Shown: positions 28,204-34,320, numbered from the stretch's first letter. The stretch: 64,000 bases of DNA from Streptococcus pneumoniae (GCF_001096185.1 NZ_CRPU01000009.1:1-64000), one strand, 5' to 3'. Numbers and translations: made by a program. The notes: a model not told the origin generated them from the letters alone.

Positions 28204-29373
28204 ATGAAAAAATCTAAACTACTTACACTTGGTTTGCTTGCAGGTGCTGGTCTACTTTTGTCTATCAACCAAGCACAGGCTGCAGATACTTGGGTTAAAA
28301 ATGGTGCTGACTGGAATCTTTCTCAAGATGGCAGTCTAGCTAAGGATAAATGGGTACAAAATGCTGGGTCATGGTATCACTTCGACAGCACTGGTAAAAT
28401 GCAGACAGGCTGGTTCAAAGATGGGAACACTTGGTATTCACTAGCAAATAGTGGCGCCATGCGTACTGGCTGGTACAAGGAAGATGGCACATGGTACTCC
28501 CTAGCAGATAGTGGCGCCATGCGTACAGGTTGGTACAAAGAAGGGTCTACATGGTATTACCTCAAAGACAGTGGCGCTATGGCAACAGGATGGGCGACTG
28601 CAAATGGTCAATGGTCTTACTTTGAAAAATCAGGTGCAATGGTCGCAGACAGAGCTGTTCCAGCCAGTGATGGGGAAAGTTATGTCATTGGTAAGGATGG
28701 CTATCTAGCAAATAGAAAAGATGCTGGATACAGTATTCATGATATTGTCAAACTTGGAGATGGGCAAGAATATTTGCTAAATGCTAAAGGTGACGATGTT
28801 ATTATTGAAAAAAATGCTTGGTATATCAGACCAGAGTTCAAGAAGTTTTCTAATAAATATGGGGATGAGGTTGCAAATACTACCTTAGCTTTAGTGGATA
28901 ATAAAGAAGAAGGACAAGAAATTGATCCTAAGGCAGTTGTACAGAACTTCCAAAACTTACCAAATCGCTACTACTTTGATGAAAATGGACATCGTGTGAT
29001 TAATATCCCAGCAATGACAACCTATTCAGAGATTAAAAAAGTTGGCAATGATGTCTATTTAGAAAATCCAGGTGCACGACTTCGTCTTGGAGCTACCCAC
29101 TTTACAATCAATAACAATAAACTATACTATTTAGAAAATGAGCAAGGTAAGCTCAAAACAGGTTACTTTGTATTGATTGATGATGGTATGGCTACAACCC
29201 ACTATCACATCCTAGCCTATGCGGATCAATCTGGTGAAATTCTTAAGATGAAACGCTTGCCATCAGGAGTTTCAGATTATCTGGATAAAGAAATCGATGG
29301 TTTATATGGTGAAAAAATTAAAATTGAATCTCCACACTCAAACGAATATTATAAAGTGGTTGTGGTTAAATAA
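28204..29373 (+). CDS. Choline-binding surface protein 6, unknown head domain
   Basis: A 389-residue exported protein. The signal peptide (MKKSKLLTLGLLAGAGLLL..., to AQAAD) is followed at once by about six N-terminal choline-binding repeats (residues 25-160). A C-terminal domain of about 220 residues that I do not recognise follows (from ASDGESYVIGKDGYLANR to the end). Repeats first, function second is the reverse of the four proteins at 11-18 kb. The start is ATG 28204 (8 bases after AAAGGAGG); ATG 28198 is too close. A terminator follows at 29430-29472. Confidence 0.83.
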   Translation: MKKSKLLTLGLLAGAGLLLSINQAQAADTWVKNGADWNLSQDGSLAKDKWVQNAGSWYHFDSTGKMQTGWFKDGNTWYSLANSGAMRTGWYKEDGTWYSLADSGAMRTGWYKEGSTWYYLKDSGAMATGWATANGQWSYFEKSGAMVADRAVPASDGESYVIGKDGYLANRKDAGYSIHDIVKLGDGQEYLLNAKGDDVIIEKNAWYIRPEFKKFSNKYGDEVANTTLALVDNKEEGQEIDPKAVVQNFQNLPNRYYFDENGHRVINIPAMTTYSEIKKVGNDVYLENPGARLRLGATHFTINNNKLYYLENEQGKLKTGYFVLIDDGMATTHYHILAYADQSGEILKMKRLPSGVSDYLDKEIDGLYGEKIKIESPHSNEYYKVVVVK

Positions 29374-29429
29374 AAATAACATCTTCACAACTAATCGTTA
29401 ACGCTCTAACCAATATACCATTTTCAGGA

Positions 29430-29472
29430 GGCTTTAGATTTCTTGTATTTTAAAAGGAAACTAAAGCCTTTT
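29430..29472 (+). terminator. Terminator between CBP 6 and the pheromone gene
   Basis: GGCTTTAG-ATTTC / GAAA-CTAAAGCC stem followed by TTTT. It separates the following signalling unit from read-through. Confidence 0.78.
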
Positions 29473-29525
29473 GTAGATGGAGCAGGGGATAGAGTTATCT
29501 ATAAAATAATGAAAAGGAGTCTGTC

Positions 29526-29687
29526 ATGGAAATGAAAAATACATTTGTAGAATTGGAACAATTTGAAGAGTTAACCCCAGAGGTTTTGAAGGAAGTGAAT
29601 GGTGGAGGGAATTTCTTTTGTTCTTTGTTTGGGCTTTGCCAACCTCGGTATTGCAGTCCAGCACCAACTAACACTGTGATTGGATAG
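29526..29687 (+). CDS. Double-glycine leader peptide, putative pheromone
   Basis: A 53-residue peptide. The leader MEMKNTFVELEQFEELTPEVLKEVNGG (27 residues) has the hydrophobic spacing and terminal Gly-Gly of ComA/BlpA-type substrates. The predicted mature part is 26 residues, GNFFCSLFGLCQP...TVIG, with three cysteines. AAAGGAGT precedes the ATG, and the histidine kinase gene starts two bases after the stop. Position and size suggest the autoinducing signal of the kinase, in the manner of ComC or BlpC. Three Cys are unusual for such pheromones and might mean disulfide formation or modification. A bacteriocin is the alternative. Confidence 0.7.
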   Translation: MEMKNTFVELEQFEELTPEVLKEVNGGGNFFCSLFGLCQPRYCSPAPTNTVIG

Positions 29688-29688
29688 T

Positions 29689-31023
29689 ATGGTTTTGACT
29701 TTTATTAAGGAGATTCTATTTGCTTTATTGCTGATGGTTTCCATTATAGTTCCTCCAATTTATCTAGGTTACCAAATTATACCGGAATTTCGTAAAAAGA
29801 GATACATAGTCTATTTATTAATGATGCAAGTAATAGCTGGTAAAACTTTTTTTGAAATTATGTATTTGGAAGTTTTAATCTTTTTTTACCTTATTTTCTA
29901 TATGAATAGGAAGAAAAAGGGGGAATCGTTATTTCTTTCATTCTATCTTTTTAGTTTTTATCAGAGTATTCGCTATTTATTGGTATTGTTCTATATTCGG
30001 ATGTTAGATATAGATATGCTATCAGAAGTAGGAAATGGTATTGTTAATTCTTCTTTTTCTCTACTAGCTCTTGTACTGACAGTAGTTATGATGAAGCGTT
30101 GTTCTTTGGATTTGGATTTATTCTTTTCAGATACTTTCAAAACCCACTATTATAAGAGTTTTTTCATTATCCTACCTCTGACTGGATTTAGGATATTCTC
30201 TTCGTTTATGACCAATAGAAATTGTTCTTTCTACGTTCGATTTGATACGACCATTTCTCTCTTGATTTTCATTCTCTTTTTCTCTTGGCTCTTTTACATC
30301 AAGCATTTGGAGCAGGCTTATCGTGATGAGCAGACCATTCAGAGACAGGAAGAAGAAAATCGTTCTTTGCAAGGAATGGTGGATAAGCTAGGTAATCTCT
30401 ATGATGAAGTTCGAGGTTTCCGTCATGATTTTGCGGGGATTGTCGCCAGCATGGAGCCTGCCATAGCCAATCAAGACATGACTGAGGTTTCTACTATTTA
30501 TCAAGATGTCTTTCTAAAGACCAATGAAAAGCTGAGAAAGGCGGACTACACGGCCTTTAATCTTCATAATATCCAAGATATAGCCATTCGTAATACCTTG
30601 GCAAAATCCATGATTGTGGCAGATAATCAGGGAATTCATTTTAGTTTGGAGACGGTGGGGGTTGTCGAAGAGCTGGCTTTGCCGATGTTGGAGGCTATTC
30701 GTATCCTCTCTATCCTCACGACAAATGCCTTAGAGGCAGCTAGTGAGGCAGAAAATCCGCAGATTCGGGTTGCTTTATTGGCAAGTGATAGGAGTGTCCG
30801 TTTTATCATTGAAAACACTCGTAAGAAAGAAGAACTGAATCCCAGCATTCTCAGTCAAAAGGGGTATTCTACCAAGGGTAACCACAGTGGACTGGGCTTA
30901 GCGACCTTGGAAGATATGGTTTTCCATTATGATTTAAACTTAGATACCCAGCTAGGAGAGACGACTTTTAGACAAGATTTAGAATTGCCGTTTAAGGATG
31001 AGAAACGAGGGGGAGAGGAATGA
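29689..31023 (+). CDS. HPK10-type sensor histidine kinase (ComD/BlpH-like)
   Basis: A 444-residue sensor. The first about 200 residues hold six or so membrane segments, the peptide-sensing part in this family. A coiled region follows, then the phospho-acceptor His246 in GFRHDFAGIV. The GHKL ATPase has an N box (ILTTNALEAASEAE) and a G box (KGNHSGLGLATLEDM). The His-Asp-Phe order is typical of HPK10 kinases responding to peptides. The true start is ATG 29689, just after the pheromone gene; an in-frame TTG at 29680 would overlap it. The stop overlaps the regulator start (ATGA). Confidence 0.88.
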   Translation: MVLTFIKEILFALLLMVSIIVPPIYLGYQIIPEFRKKRYIVYLLMMQVIAGKTFFEIMYLEVLIFFYLIFYMNRKKKGESLFLSFYLFSFYQSIRYLLVLFYIRMLDIDMLSEVGNGIVNSSFSLLALVLTVVMMKRCSLDLDLFFSDTFKTHYYKSFFIILPLTGFRIFSSFMTNRNCSFYVRFDTTISLLIFILFFSWLFYIKHLEQAYRDEQTIQRQEEENRSLQGMVDKLGNLYDEVRGFRHDFAGIVASMEPAIANQDMTEVSTIYQDVFLKTNEKLRKADYTAFNLHNIQDIAIRNTLAKSMIVADNQGIHFSLETVGVVEELALPMLEAIRILSILTTNALEAASEAENPQIRVALLASDRSVRFIIENTRKKEELNPSILSQKGYSTKGNHSGLGLATLEDMVFHYDLNLDTQLGETTFRQDLELPFKDEKRGGEE

Positions 31024-31751
31024 GAATTTTAGTTTTGGAAGACGATAGAGTCCAGCAAGGACGGATAGAGCAGACGTTACTAGATATTGGTCGCTCTCGC
31101 AATTTAAGATTGGAAATTGATATTGCCAAAAACTATGGAGATGTTGAAAAGTATTCTCAGTATTTTGACCATTACCAGCTCTATTTATTGGATTTAGAGG
31201 TTGATGGAGAGCGTGAACGGGGCTTTCAGGTTGCTCAACAGGTTCGGGAGCGGGATCCTTTTACAAGCATTGTCTTTGTGTCCACGCACTCGGAGGCCTT
31301 GCCTCTAGCTTTTCGCTACCACTTGTCTGCCTTGGATTTTATTTCCAAGGATCAGCCAGAGGCGGACTACTGTCATCAGCTGGAGCGCTGTCTGGACTAT
31401 GTACTGGCAGTGGATAAGAGGGAAAATATGCGTCTCTTTACCTATAGTTTTGAGGGAAGACGGGGCTTTACTCTGCCCTACCATGAGATTTTAGCCTTTG
31501 AAACCTCAGTGGAATCCCATCGTATCAAGGTCTATTATGCCAATCATTCTATCAAGACCATTTACGGCAGTCTCAAGGATATCGCTGCCAAGGCTGAAAA
31601 AGATTACTTTGTTTATGCCAATCGCAATACTTTAGTCAGTTTACAGGCCATTGAAGAGATGACTGCGACAGAAGTGACCTTGTTAGAAGGCTTGCACTTC
31701 CCCGTATCACGAACAGCCAGAAGAACCCTTAAAAAACATCTCAACGTCTAA
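31020..31751 (+). CDS. LytTR response regulator (ComE/BlpR-like)
   Basis: A 243-residue regulator. The receiver domain (1 to about 125) has acidic Asp9-Asp10 (VLEDDR) and the phospho-acceptor Asp58 in YLLDLEVDG, with a conserved Ser/Thr-Lys (THSEALPL, ISKDQ). The C-terminal LytTR DNA-binding domain runs from about residue 140 (YSFEGRRGFTLPYHEILAFE) to the end (FPVSRTARRTLKKHL). It is partner of the kinase upstream. Its targets are not identified: I see no convincing pair of ComE/BlpR-type repeats in front of the pheromone or bacteriocin genes. Confidence 0.88.
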   Translation: MRILVLEDDRVQQGRIEQTLLDIGRSRNLRLEIDIAKNYGDVEKYSQYFDHYQLYLLDLEVDGERERGFQVAQQVRERDPFTSIVFVSTHSEALPLAFRYHLSALDFISKDQPEADYCHQLERCLDYVLAVDKRENMRLFTYSFEGRRGFTLPYHEILAFETSVESHRIKVYYANHSIKTIYGSLKDIAAKAEKDYFVYANRNTLVSLQAIEEMTATEVTLLEGLHFPVSRTARRTLKKHLNV

Positions 31752-31778
31752 TATCTGTTAGACTTGAATAAATTTATC

Positions 31779-31819
31779 AATAAGAATGTCGGAAAATTTT
31801 CTGATATTCTTATTTTTTT
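31779..31819 (+). terminator. Terminator of the pheromone-kinase-regulator unit
   Basis: AATAAGAAT...ATTCTTATT stem with a long T run. The micro-ORF array begins directly after, so the array needs its own promoters; the T run contributes to the T-rich tract before the first cin box. Confidence 0.82.
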
Positions 31820-31828
31820 GACTTCTTT

Positions 31829-31836
31829 TTCGAATA
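31829..31836 (+). promoter_or_regulatory. cin box, array unit 1
   Basis: TTCGAATA preceded by TTTTTTTGACTTCTTT. It differs from consensus TACGAATA by one base. Confidence 0.78.
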
Positions 31837-31870
31837 GATAAGTAAGAGGAAAAAGAAAGGAGTCTAATTC

Positions 31871-31921
31871 ATGTATCTACCAATTTTTTATCCGTGGTTT
31901 GCTAAATTATTTTTTAAATAA
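31871..31921 (+). CDS. Micro-ORF 1, aromatic cationic peptide (type A)
   Basis: Encodes MYLPIFYPWFAKLFFK, 16 residues. Seven residues are aromatic and two are lysines; there are no acidic residues, no signal peptide and no Gly-Gly leader. The ribosome site AAAGGAGT lies eight bases before the ATG. The peptide is too short for known leaderless bacteriocins (usually 30-60 residues) and does not match XIP, SHP or PapR pheromones that I know. Possible roles are membrane-active peptide, intracellular signal or small toxin. Expression should follow ComX, so it would appear in late competence. Function unknown. Confidence 0.72.
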   Translation: MYLPIFYPWFAKLFFK

Positions 31922-31953
31922 ATTTAATTTAGTTGTACGTTTTCGAAATTTTT

Positions 31954-31961
31954 TTCGAATA
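31954..31961 (+). promoter_or_regulatory. cin box, array unit 2
   Basis: TTCGAATA after TTTTCGAAATTTTT. A second partial box (TTTCGAAAT) lies 14-15 bases upstream, as in units 3 and 5. Confidence 0.78.
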
Positions 31962-31996
31962 GATAAGTGAGAAGGAAAAGGAAAGGAGTTTGCTTC

Positions 31997-32047
31997 ATGT
32001 ATCTACCGATTTTCTATTCATGGTACATTAAATTATTTTTTAAATAA
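31997..32047 (+). CDS. Micro-ORF 2, aromatic peptide (type B)
   Basis: Encodes MYLPIFYSWYIKLFFK. Relative to type A, Pro8 becomes Ser, Phe10 Tyr and Ala11 Ile; all other positions are kept, some through synonymous codons (CCG for CCA, TTC for TTT). The ribosome site AAAGGAGT lies nine bases from the ATG. Confidence 0.7.
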   Translation: MYLPIFYSWYIKLFFK

Positions 32048-32080
32048 AATTTAATTTAGTTGTACATTTTCGAAATTTTT

Positions 32081-32088
32081 TTCGAATA
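32081..32088 (+). promoter_or_regulatory. cin box, array unit 3
   Basis: TTCGAATA followed by AATAAGTGAGAAGG. Confidence 0.78.
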
Positions 32089-32122
32089 AATAAGTGAGAA
32101 GGAAAAGGAAGGAGTTTACTTC

Positions 32123-32173
32123 ATGTATCTACCAATTTTTTATCCGTGGTTTACTAAATTATTTTTCAAATAA
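32123..32173 (+). CDS. Micro-ORF 3, aromatic peptide (type A)
   Basis: Encodes MYLPIFYPWFTKLFFK, differing from unit 1 only at residue 11 (Thr for Ala). GAAGGAGT ribosome site. Confidence 0.7.
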   Translation: MYLPIFYPWFTKLFFK

Positions 32174-32205
32174 ATTTAATTTAGTTGTACATTTTCGAAT
32201 TATTT

Positions 32206-32213
32206 TTCGAATA
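32206..32213 (+). promoter_or_regulatory. cin box, array unit 4
   Basis: TTCGAATA after TTTTCGAATTATTTT. The promoter is intact although the ORF start is lost. Confidence 0.76.
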
Positions 32214-32247
32214 GATAAGTAAGAGGAAACAGAAAGGAGTCTGGCTT

Positions 32248-32298
32248 ACGTATCTACCAATTTTCTATTCATGGTACATTAAATTATTTTTCAAATAA
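32248..32298 (+). pseudogene. Micro-ORF 4, start codon ATG changed to ACG
   Basis: The frame would read xYLPIFYSWYIKLFFK (type B) and is otherwise intact, with cin box and AAAGGAGT, but the first codon is ACG. No ATG, GTG or TTG lies in frame upstream. Either it is silent or it is translated poorly from a near-cognate start. Confidence 0.7.
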
Positions 32299-32330
32299 AT
32301 TTAATTTAGTTGTACATTTTCGAAATTTTT

Positions 32331-32338
32331 TTCGAATA
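32331..32338 (+). promoter_or_regulatory. cin box, array unit 5
   Basis: TTCGAATA after TTTTCGAAATTTTT. Confidence 0.78.
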
Positions 32339-32372
32339 GATAAGTGAGAGAAAAAAGAAAGGAGTCTGGTTT

Positions 32373-32423
32373 ATGTATCTACCGATTTTCTATTCATGGT
32401 ACATTAAATTATTTTTTAAATAA
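32373..32423 (+). CDS. Micro-ORF 5, aromatic peptide (type B)
   Basis: Encodes MYLPIFYSWYIKLFFK, the same peptide as unit 2. AAAGGAGT ribosome site ten bases before the ATG. Confidence 0.7.
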   Translation: MYLPIFYSWYIKLFFK

Positions 32424-32456
32424 AATTTAATTTAGTTGTTCATTTTCGAATTATTT

Positions 32457-32464
32457 TTCGAATA
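32457..32464 (+). promoter_or_regulatory. cin box, array unit 6
   Basis: TTCGAATA after CGAATTATTTT. Confidence 0.78.
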
Positions 32465-32497
32465 AATAAGTGAGACGAAAAGGAAGGAGACTACGCG

Positions 32498-32548
32498 ATG
32501 TATTTACCAATCTTATTGCCATGGTTTATCAAATGGTATTTGAAATAA
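32498..32548 (+). CDS. Micro-ORF 6, diverged peptide (type C)
   Basis: Encodes MYLPILLPWFIKWYLK. Length, both lysines, Pro4, Pro8 and Trp9 are kept, while six other positions change to other hydrophobic residues. This conservative pattern supports selection on the peptide. GAAGGAGA ribosome site nine bases before the ATG. Confidence 0.7.
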   Translation: MYLPILLPWFIKWYLK

Positions 32549-32615
32549 ATGAAATTTACCTGTTCATTTTAAATCACTTCTCAAATAGATAAGTGAGACG
32601 AAAAGGAATTCAGTA

Positions 32616-32663
32616 ATTTATCTATTCTGGTTTTTAAAATGGTTTAAGAGCCAGAAATCGTAA
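32616..32663 (+). pseudogene. Relic of a seventh micro-ORF
   Basis: The sequence reads IYLFWFLKWFKSQKS then TAA, with ATT in place of ATG. The preceding box has decayed to TCTCAAATA, while the spacer AGATAAGTGAGACGAAAAGG is still recognisable. It marks the ancestral end of the array. Confidence 0.55.
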
Positions 32664-32693
32664 ACTAAAAAATAGAAATAAAGGAGAAAAAAG

Positions 32694-32891
32694 ATGACAA
32701 ATTTTGACAAAATGGAACAGAACTTTGTAGCTCTTACAGAAGAAGAGTTGATGAATGTAGATGGGGGAATTGCACCAATTATTATTGGTGGTGTAGTTAT
32801 TGGTTGGAAATTAATTGGAGGTGTAGCTGCGCTTGTTACAGTTTCAGCAGGTGCGGGCATAGCTGCAGGATATTATGCTAATCGACCATAA
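32694..32891 (+). CDS. Class II bacteriocin, double-glycine leader (CibA/Blp type)
   Basis: A 65-residue prepeptide. The leader MTNFDKMEQNFVALTEEELMNVDGG (25 residues) is followed by a mature peptide IAPIIIGGVVIGW... rich in Gly, Ala and Val, with GxxxG-like spacings suited to a membrane helix. ComAB or BlpAB would cut after Gly-Gly. There is no terminator or obvious separate promoter between the micro-ORF array and this gene, so ComX-driven read-through is likely. AAAGGAGA ribosome site. It is probably one half of a two-peptide pair with 33105-33260. Confidence 0.82.
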   Translation: MTNFDKMEQNFVALTEEELMNVDGGIAPIIIGGVVIGWKLIGGVAALVTVSAGAGIAAGYYANRP

Positions 32892-32905
32892 TTTTGTAGA
32901 TATAT

Positions 32906-33112
32906 ATGAAATTTGTTAAATTAATGTTGAAGATTTGGCCTGAGCTTATGGTATTACTTAGTTCAATATCTTATACAATTATCAGGTTGGTAGCTGATGT
33001 GAATAAGCTACCCTTACCTACATGGTTTGATGATTTTAATATACCAACAATTTCATTGTTTTTAATGGTATTCATTTTATTATATAGAAGTAAAGGAGAA
33101 AAGAATGGATAA
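32906..33112 (+). CDS. Small membrane protein, putative bacteriocin immunity 1
   Basis: A 68-residue protein with two membrane segments (ELMVLLSSISYTIIRLVAD and PTISLFLMVFILLY) and a basic tail. It lies between two double-glycine peptide genes and overlaps the second by eight bases, so an immunity role is likely. A close paralogue is at 33818-34024. No strong ribosome site is seen, which suggests translation coupled to the upstream bacteriocin gene 14 bases away. Confidence 0.7.
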   Translation: MKFVKLMLKIWPELMVLLSSISYTIIRLVADVNKLPLPTWFDDFNIPTISLFLMVFILLYRSKGEKNG

Positions 33113-33260
33113 ATTTCAAGTAGTTGATGAGAAAGATTTGCAAGTAATTGAAGGAGGAATTGAACCTATTTCGATTATATTTGGCCTAAGTGCTATTGCA
33201 TTTGGCGCATTTGGGGCTGGTTACACATTCGGTTCAGATTTGGCTCGTCGTGGGCGTTAG
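33105..33260 (+). CDS. Class II bacteriocin, second peptide
   Basis: A 51-residue prepeptide not marked by long ORF length. The leader MDKFQVVDEKDLQVIEGG (18 residues) precedes the mature part IEPISIIFGLSAIAFGAFGAGY..., ending LARRGR. AFGAFGAG contains the GxxxG type spacing of two-peptide class IIb bacteriocins. AAAGGAGAA precedes the ATG, which overlaps the end of the immunity gene. A decayed copy of the same gene start is at 34017. Confidence 0.8.
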   Translation: MDKFQVVDEKDLQVIEGGIEPISIIFGLSAIAFGAFGAGYTFGSDLARRGR

Positions 33261-33263
33261 ATA

Positions 33264-33479
33264 ATGAACAACCGCAACCTTAATCTTAATACATTGTTAC
33301 CTAAACTAGCCACTATATTTCCTTTATTGGGAATAACTCTTAATCTCTCGCTTCATGTGATTCGTACAGGTTCGTTAGTATCCTTTAATTGGCAATGGAC
33401 TTTAGTTGGGTTGCTTTTCGCAGGATATTTTGGTATTTTTCGCAAAGATTTGTCAAAAAATAATCAAAATTATAAATGA
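33264..33479 (+). CDS. Small membrane protein, putative immunity 2
   Basis: A 71-residue protein with two membrane segments (LATIFPLLGITLNLSLHVI and WTLVGLLFAGYFGIF) and a charged C-terminus. It starts three bases after the second bacteriocin gene, so it is translationally coupled and probably confers self-protection or aids export. No family is recognised. A 21-codon ORF at 33485-33550 follows without a convincing ribosome site. Confidence 0.65.
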   Translation: MNNRNLNLNTLLPKLATIFPLLGITLNLSLHVIRTGSLVSFNWQWTLVGLLFAGYFGIFRKDLSKNNQNYK

Positions 33480-33559
33480 AGAACATGAATCAAAAGGATT
33501 TTGTGTATATGAATGGTAGCGTTTTTCCGTCATTCTTGTCAGGCAAATAGGAGTTTCTT

Positions 33560-33739
33560 ATGAAAACATTTTTATTAGGTTTTGCTGAAGGTTATTTTAT
33601 CGTATCGATCATAATCTACATCGCAACGTATTTGATTTTGAGAAATCCAATCAATACCCTATTTTATCCAGAAATTTACCCCGTTTTATTTGGGCTCTTT
33701 TATCTAGGATATAAGGTCAATAAAAAGCGAGTAGAGTAA
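33560..33739 (+). CDS. Small membrane protein, putative immunity 3
   Basis: A 59-residue protein, MKTFLLGFAEGYFIVSIII..., with two hydrophobic segments (residues 4-27 and 39-51) and a basic tail KVNKKRVE. The ribosome site is AATAGGAG nine bases upstream. It sits among bacteriocin and immunity genes. Its function is inferred from context only. Confidence 0.6.
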   Translation: MKTFLLGFAEGYFIVSIIIYIATYLILRNPINTLFYPEIYPVLFGLFYLGYKVNKKRVE

Positions 33740-33817
33740 ACAGTTAAGAATGACTTGTTAGTCTGCGCTGAAAATAGCTAGGCTAGGATCTCAGAATGCA
33801 TCACATTGGAGTTTAAT

Positions 33818-34024
33818 ATGAAATTTGTTAAATCAATACTGAAAGTTTGGCCTGAAATCATGGTATTACTTAGTTCAATGTCTTATATCATCATCAGATT
33901 AGTAGCTGATATGAATAAAGTATCTTTACCTACTTGGTTTGATAGTTTCAATATACCAACGATTGCATTATTTGTGATGGTCTTCATTCTTTTATACAGA
34001 AGTAAAGAAAAAAAGAATGGATAA
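33818..34024 (+). CDS. Small membrane protein, paralogue of immunity 1
   Basis: A 68-residue protein about 80% identical by eye to the gene at 32906-33112 (MKFVKSILKVWPEIMVLLSS, ..., FNIPTIALFVMVFILLY). The repeated block includes the overlap with a following bacteriocin start, so a cassette duplication took place. The start is ATG 33818 behind TTGGAG. It has outlived its own bacteriocin, which is broken, and may protect against a sibling strain's peptide. Confidence 0.7.
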   Translation: MKFVKSILKVWPEIMVLLSSMSYIIIRLVADMNKVSLPTWFDSFNIPTIALFVMVFILLYRSKEKKNG

Positions 34025-34091
34025 ATTTGAGGTAGTAGACAATCTATGGGTAAATAGGAGTCTTATAGTAACGAATCAAAAAAAGGAGTAA
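34017..34091 (+). pseudogene. Decayed bacteriocin gene start
   Basis: It begins MDKFEVVD like the leader of the peptide at 33105. It then loses homology (NLWVNRSLIVTNQKKE) and stops at 24 codons without a Gly-Gly site. It overlaps the paralogous immunity gene in the same way as the intact copy. Confidence 0.65.
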
Positions 34092-34093
34092 CT

Positions 34094-34207
34094 ATGAATC
34101 GTAATTTAGAACGGTGTTATCTATTCTGACTATGAATAGATCATACCATAGGTGGCTTAGAAATAGCAGGGACATTAGTAATTGAAGTAATAAATAGGAT
34201 GTCATAA
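34094..34207 (+). pseudogene. Remnant of another double-glycine peptide
   Basis: An ATG behind AAAGGAGT opens MNRNLERCYLF and stops. In a continuing frame the sequence HTIGGLEIAGTLVIEVINRMS follows, which looks like a leader end with Gly-Gly and a short hydrophobic mature part. Probably a bacteriocin relic. From 34208 to 34431 I see only a 27-codon ORF without support and a terminator. Confidence 0.5.
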
Positions 34208-34289
34208 ATGTTACTATCAATGATTTATTTGTCCCAAGCTTGCCTAGGGTGTCAGAAAAAAATCATTTTCCTTTCAATAGCATATTTTT

Positions 34290-34320
34290 AGTAGGTAGGA
34301 CATTTGTTCTGCCTATTTTT
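34290..34320 (+). terminator. Terminator ending the bacteriocin cluster
   Basis: TAGGTAGGAC-ATTT-GTTCTGCCTA stem followed by T. A near-identical hairpin recurs at 34632-34661. Confidence 0.8.

Larger units (their letters stand above)
31822..32663 (+). repeat. Tandem array of 125/126-bp cin box-micro-ORF units
   Basis: Six clear units and one relic. Each unit consists of a T-rich tract with TTCGAA, then TTCGAATA, then A(T/A)AAGTGAGA with purine-rich spacer, a GGAGT-type ribosome site, a 16-codon ORF with TAA, and an AT-rich tail ATTTAATTTAGTTGTACATTTT. Start-to-start distances are 126, 126, 125, 125 and 125 bases. Codon 1 lies 34-35 bases after each cin box. ORF length is invariant although synonymous sites differ, which points to coding. 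Units 1 and 3 encode one peptide type, 2, 4 and 5 a second, and 6 a third. Confidence 0.92.

Noticed and set aside
29401-29430. BlpR/ComE-type repeat before the pheromone gene (ACCATTTTCAGG)
   Set aside because: Only one half-site-like sequence, no partner 21 bp away, and it runs into a terminator stem.
31822-32663. Possible CRISPR-like repeat array
   Set aside because: The 125-bp units are homologous over their whole length, with no unique spacers and no short palindromic repeat. They contain promoter, ribosome site and ORF.
33485-33550. 21-codon ORF MNQKDFVYMNGSVF...
   Set aside because: Lacks a convincing ribosome site and any Gly-Gly or membrane feature.
34208-34291. 27-codon ORF MLLSMIYLSQACLGC...
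   Set aside because: No clear ribosome site, no leader or motif, and it ends in the terminator region. Probably chance.
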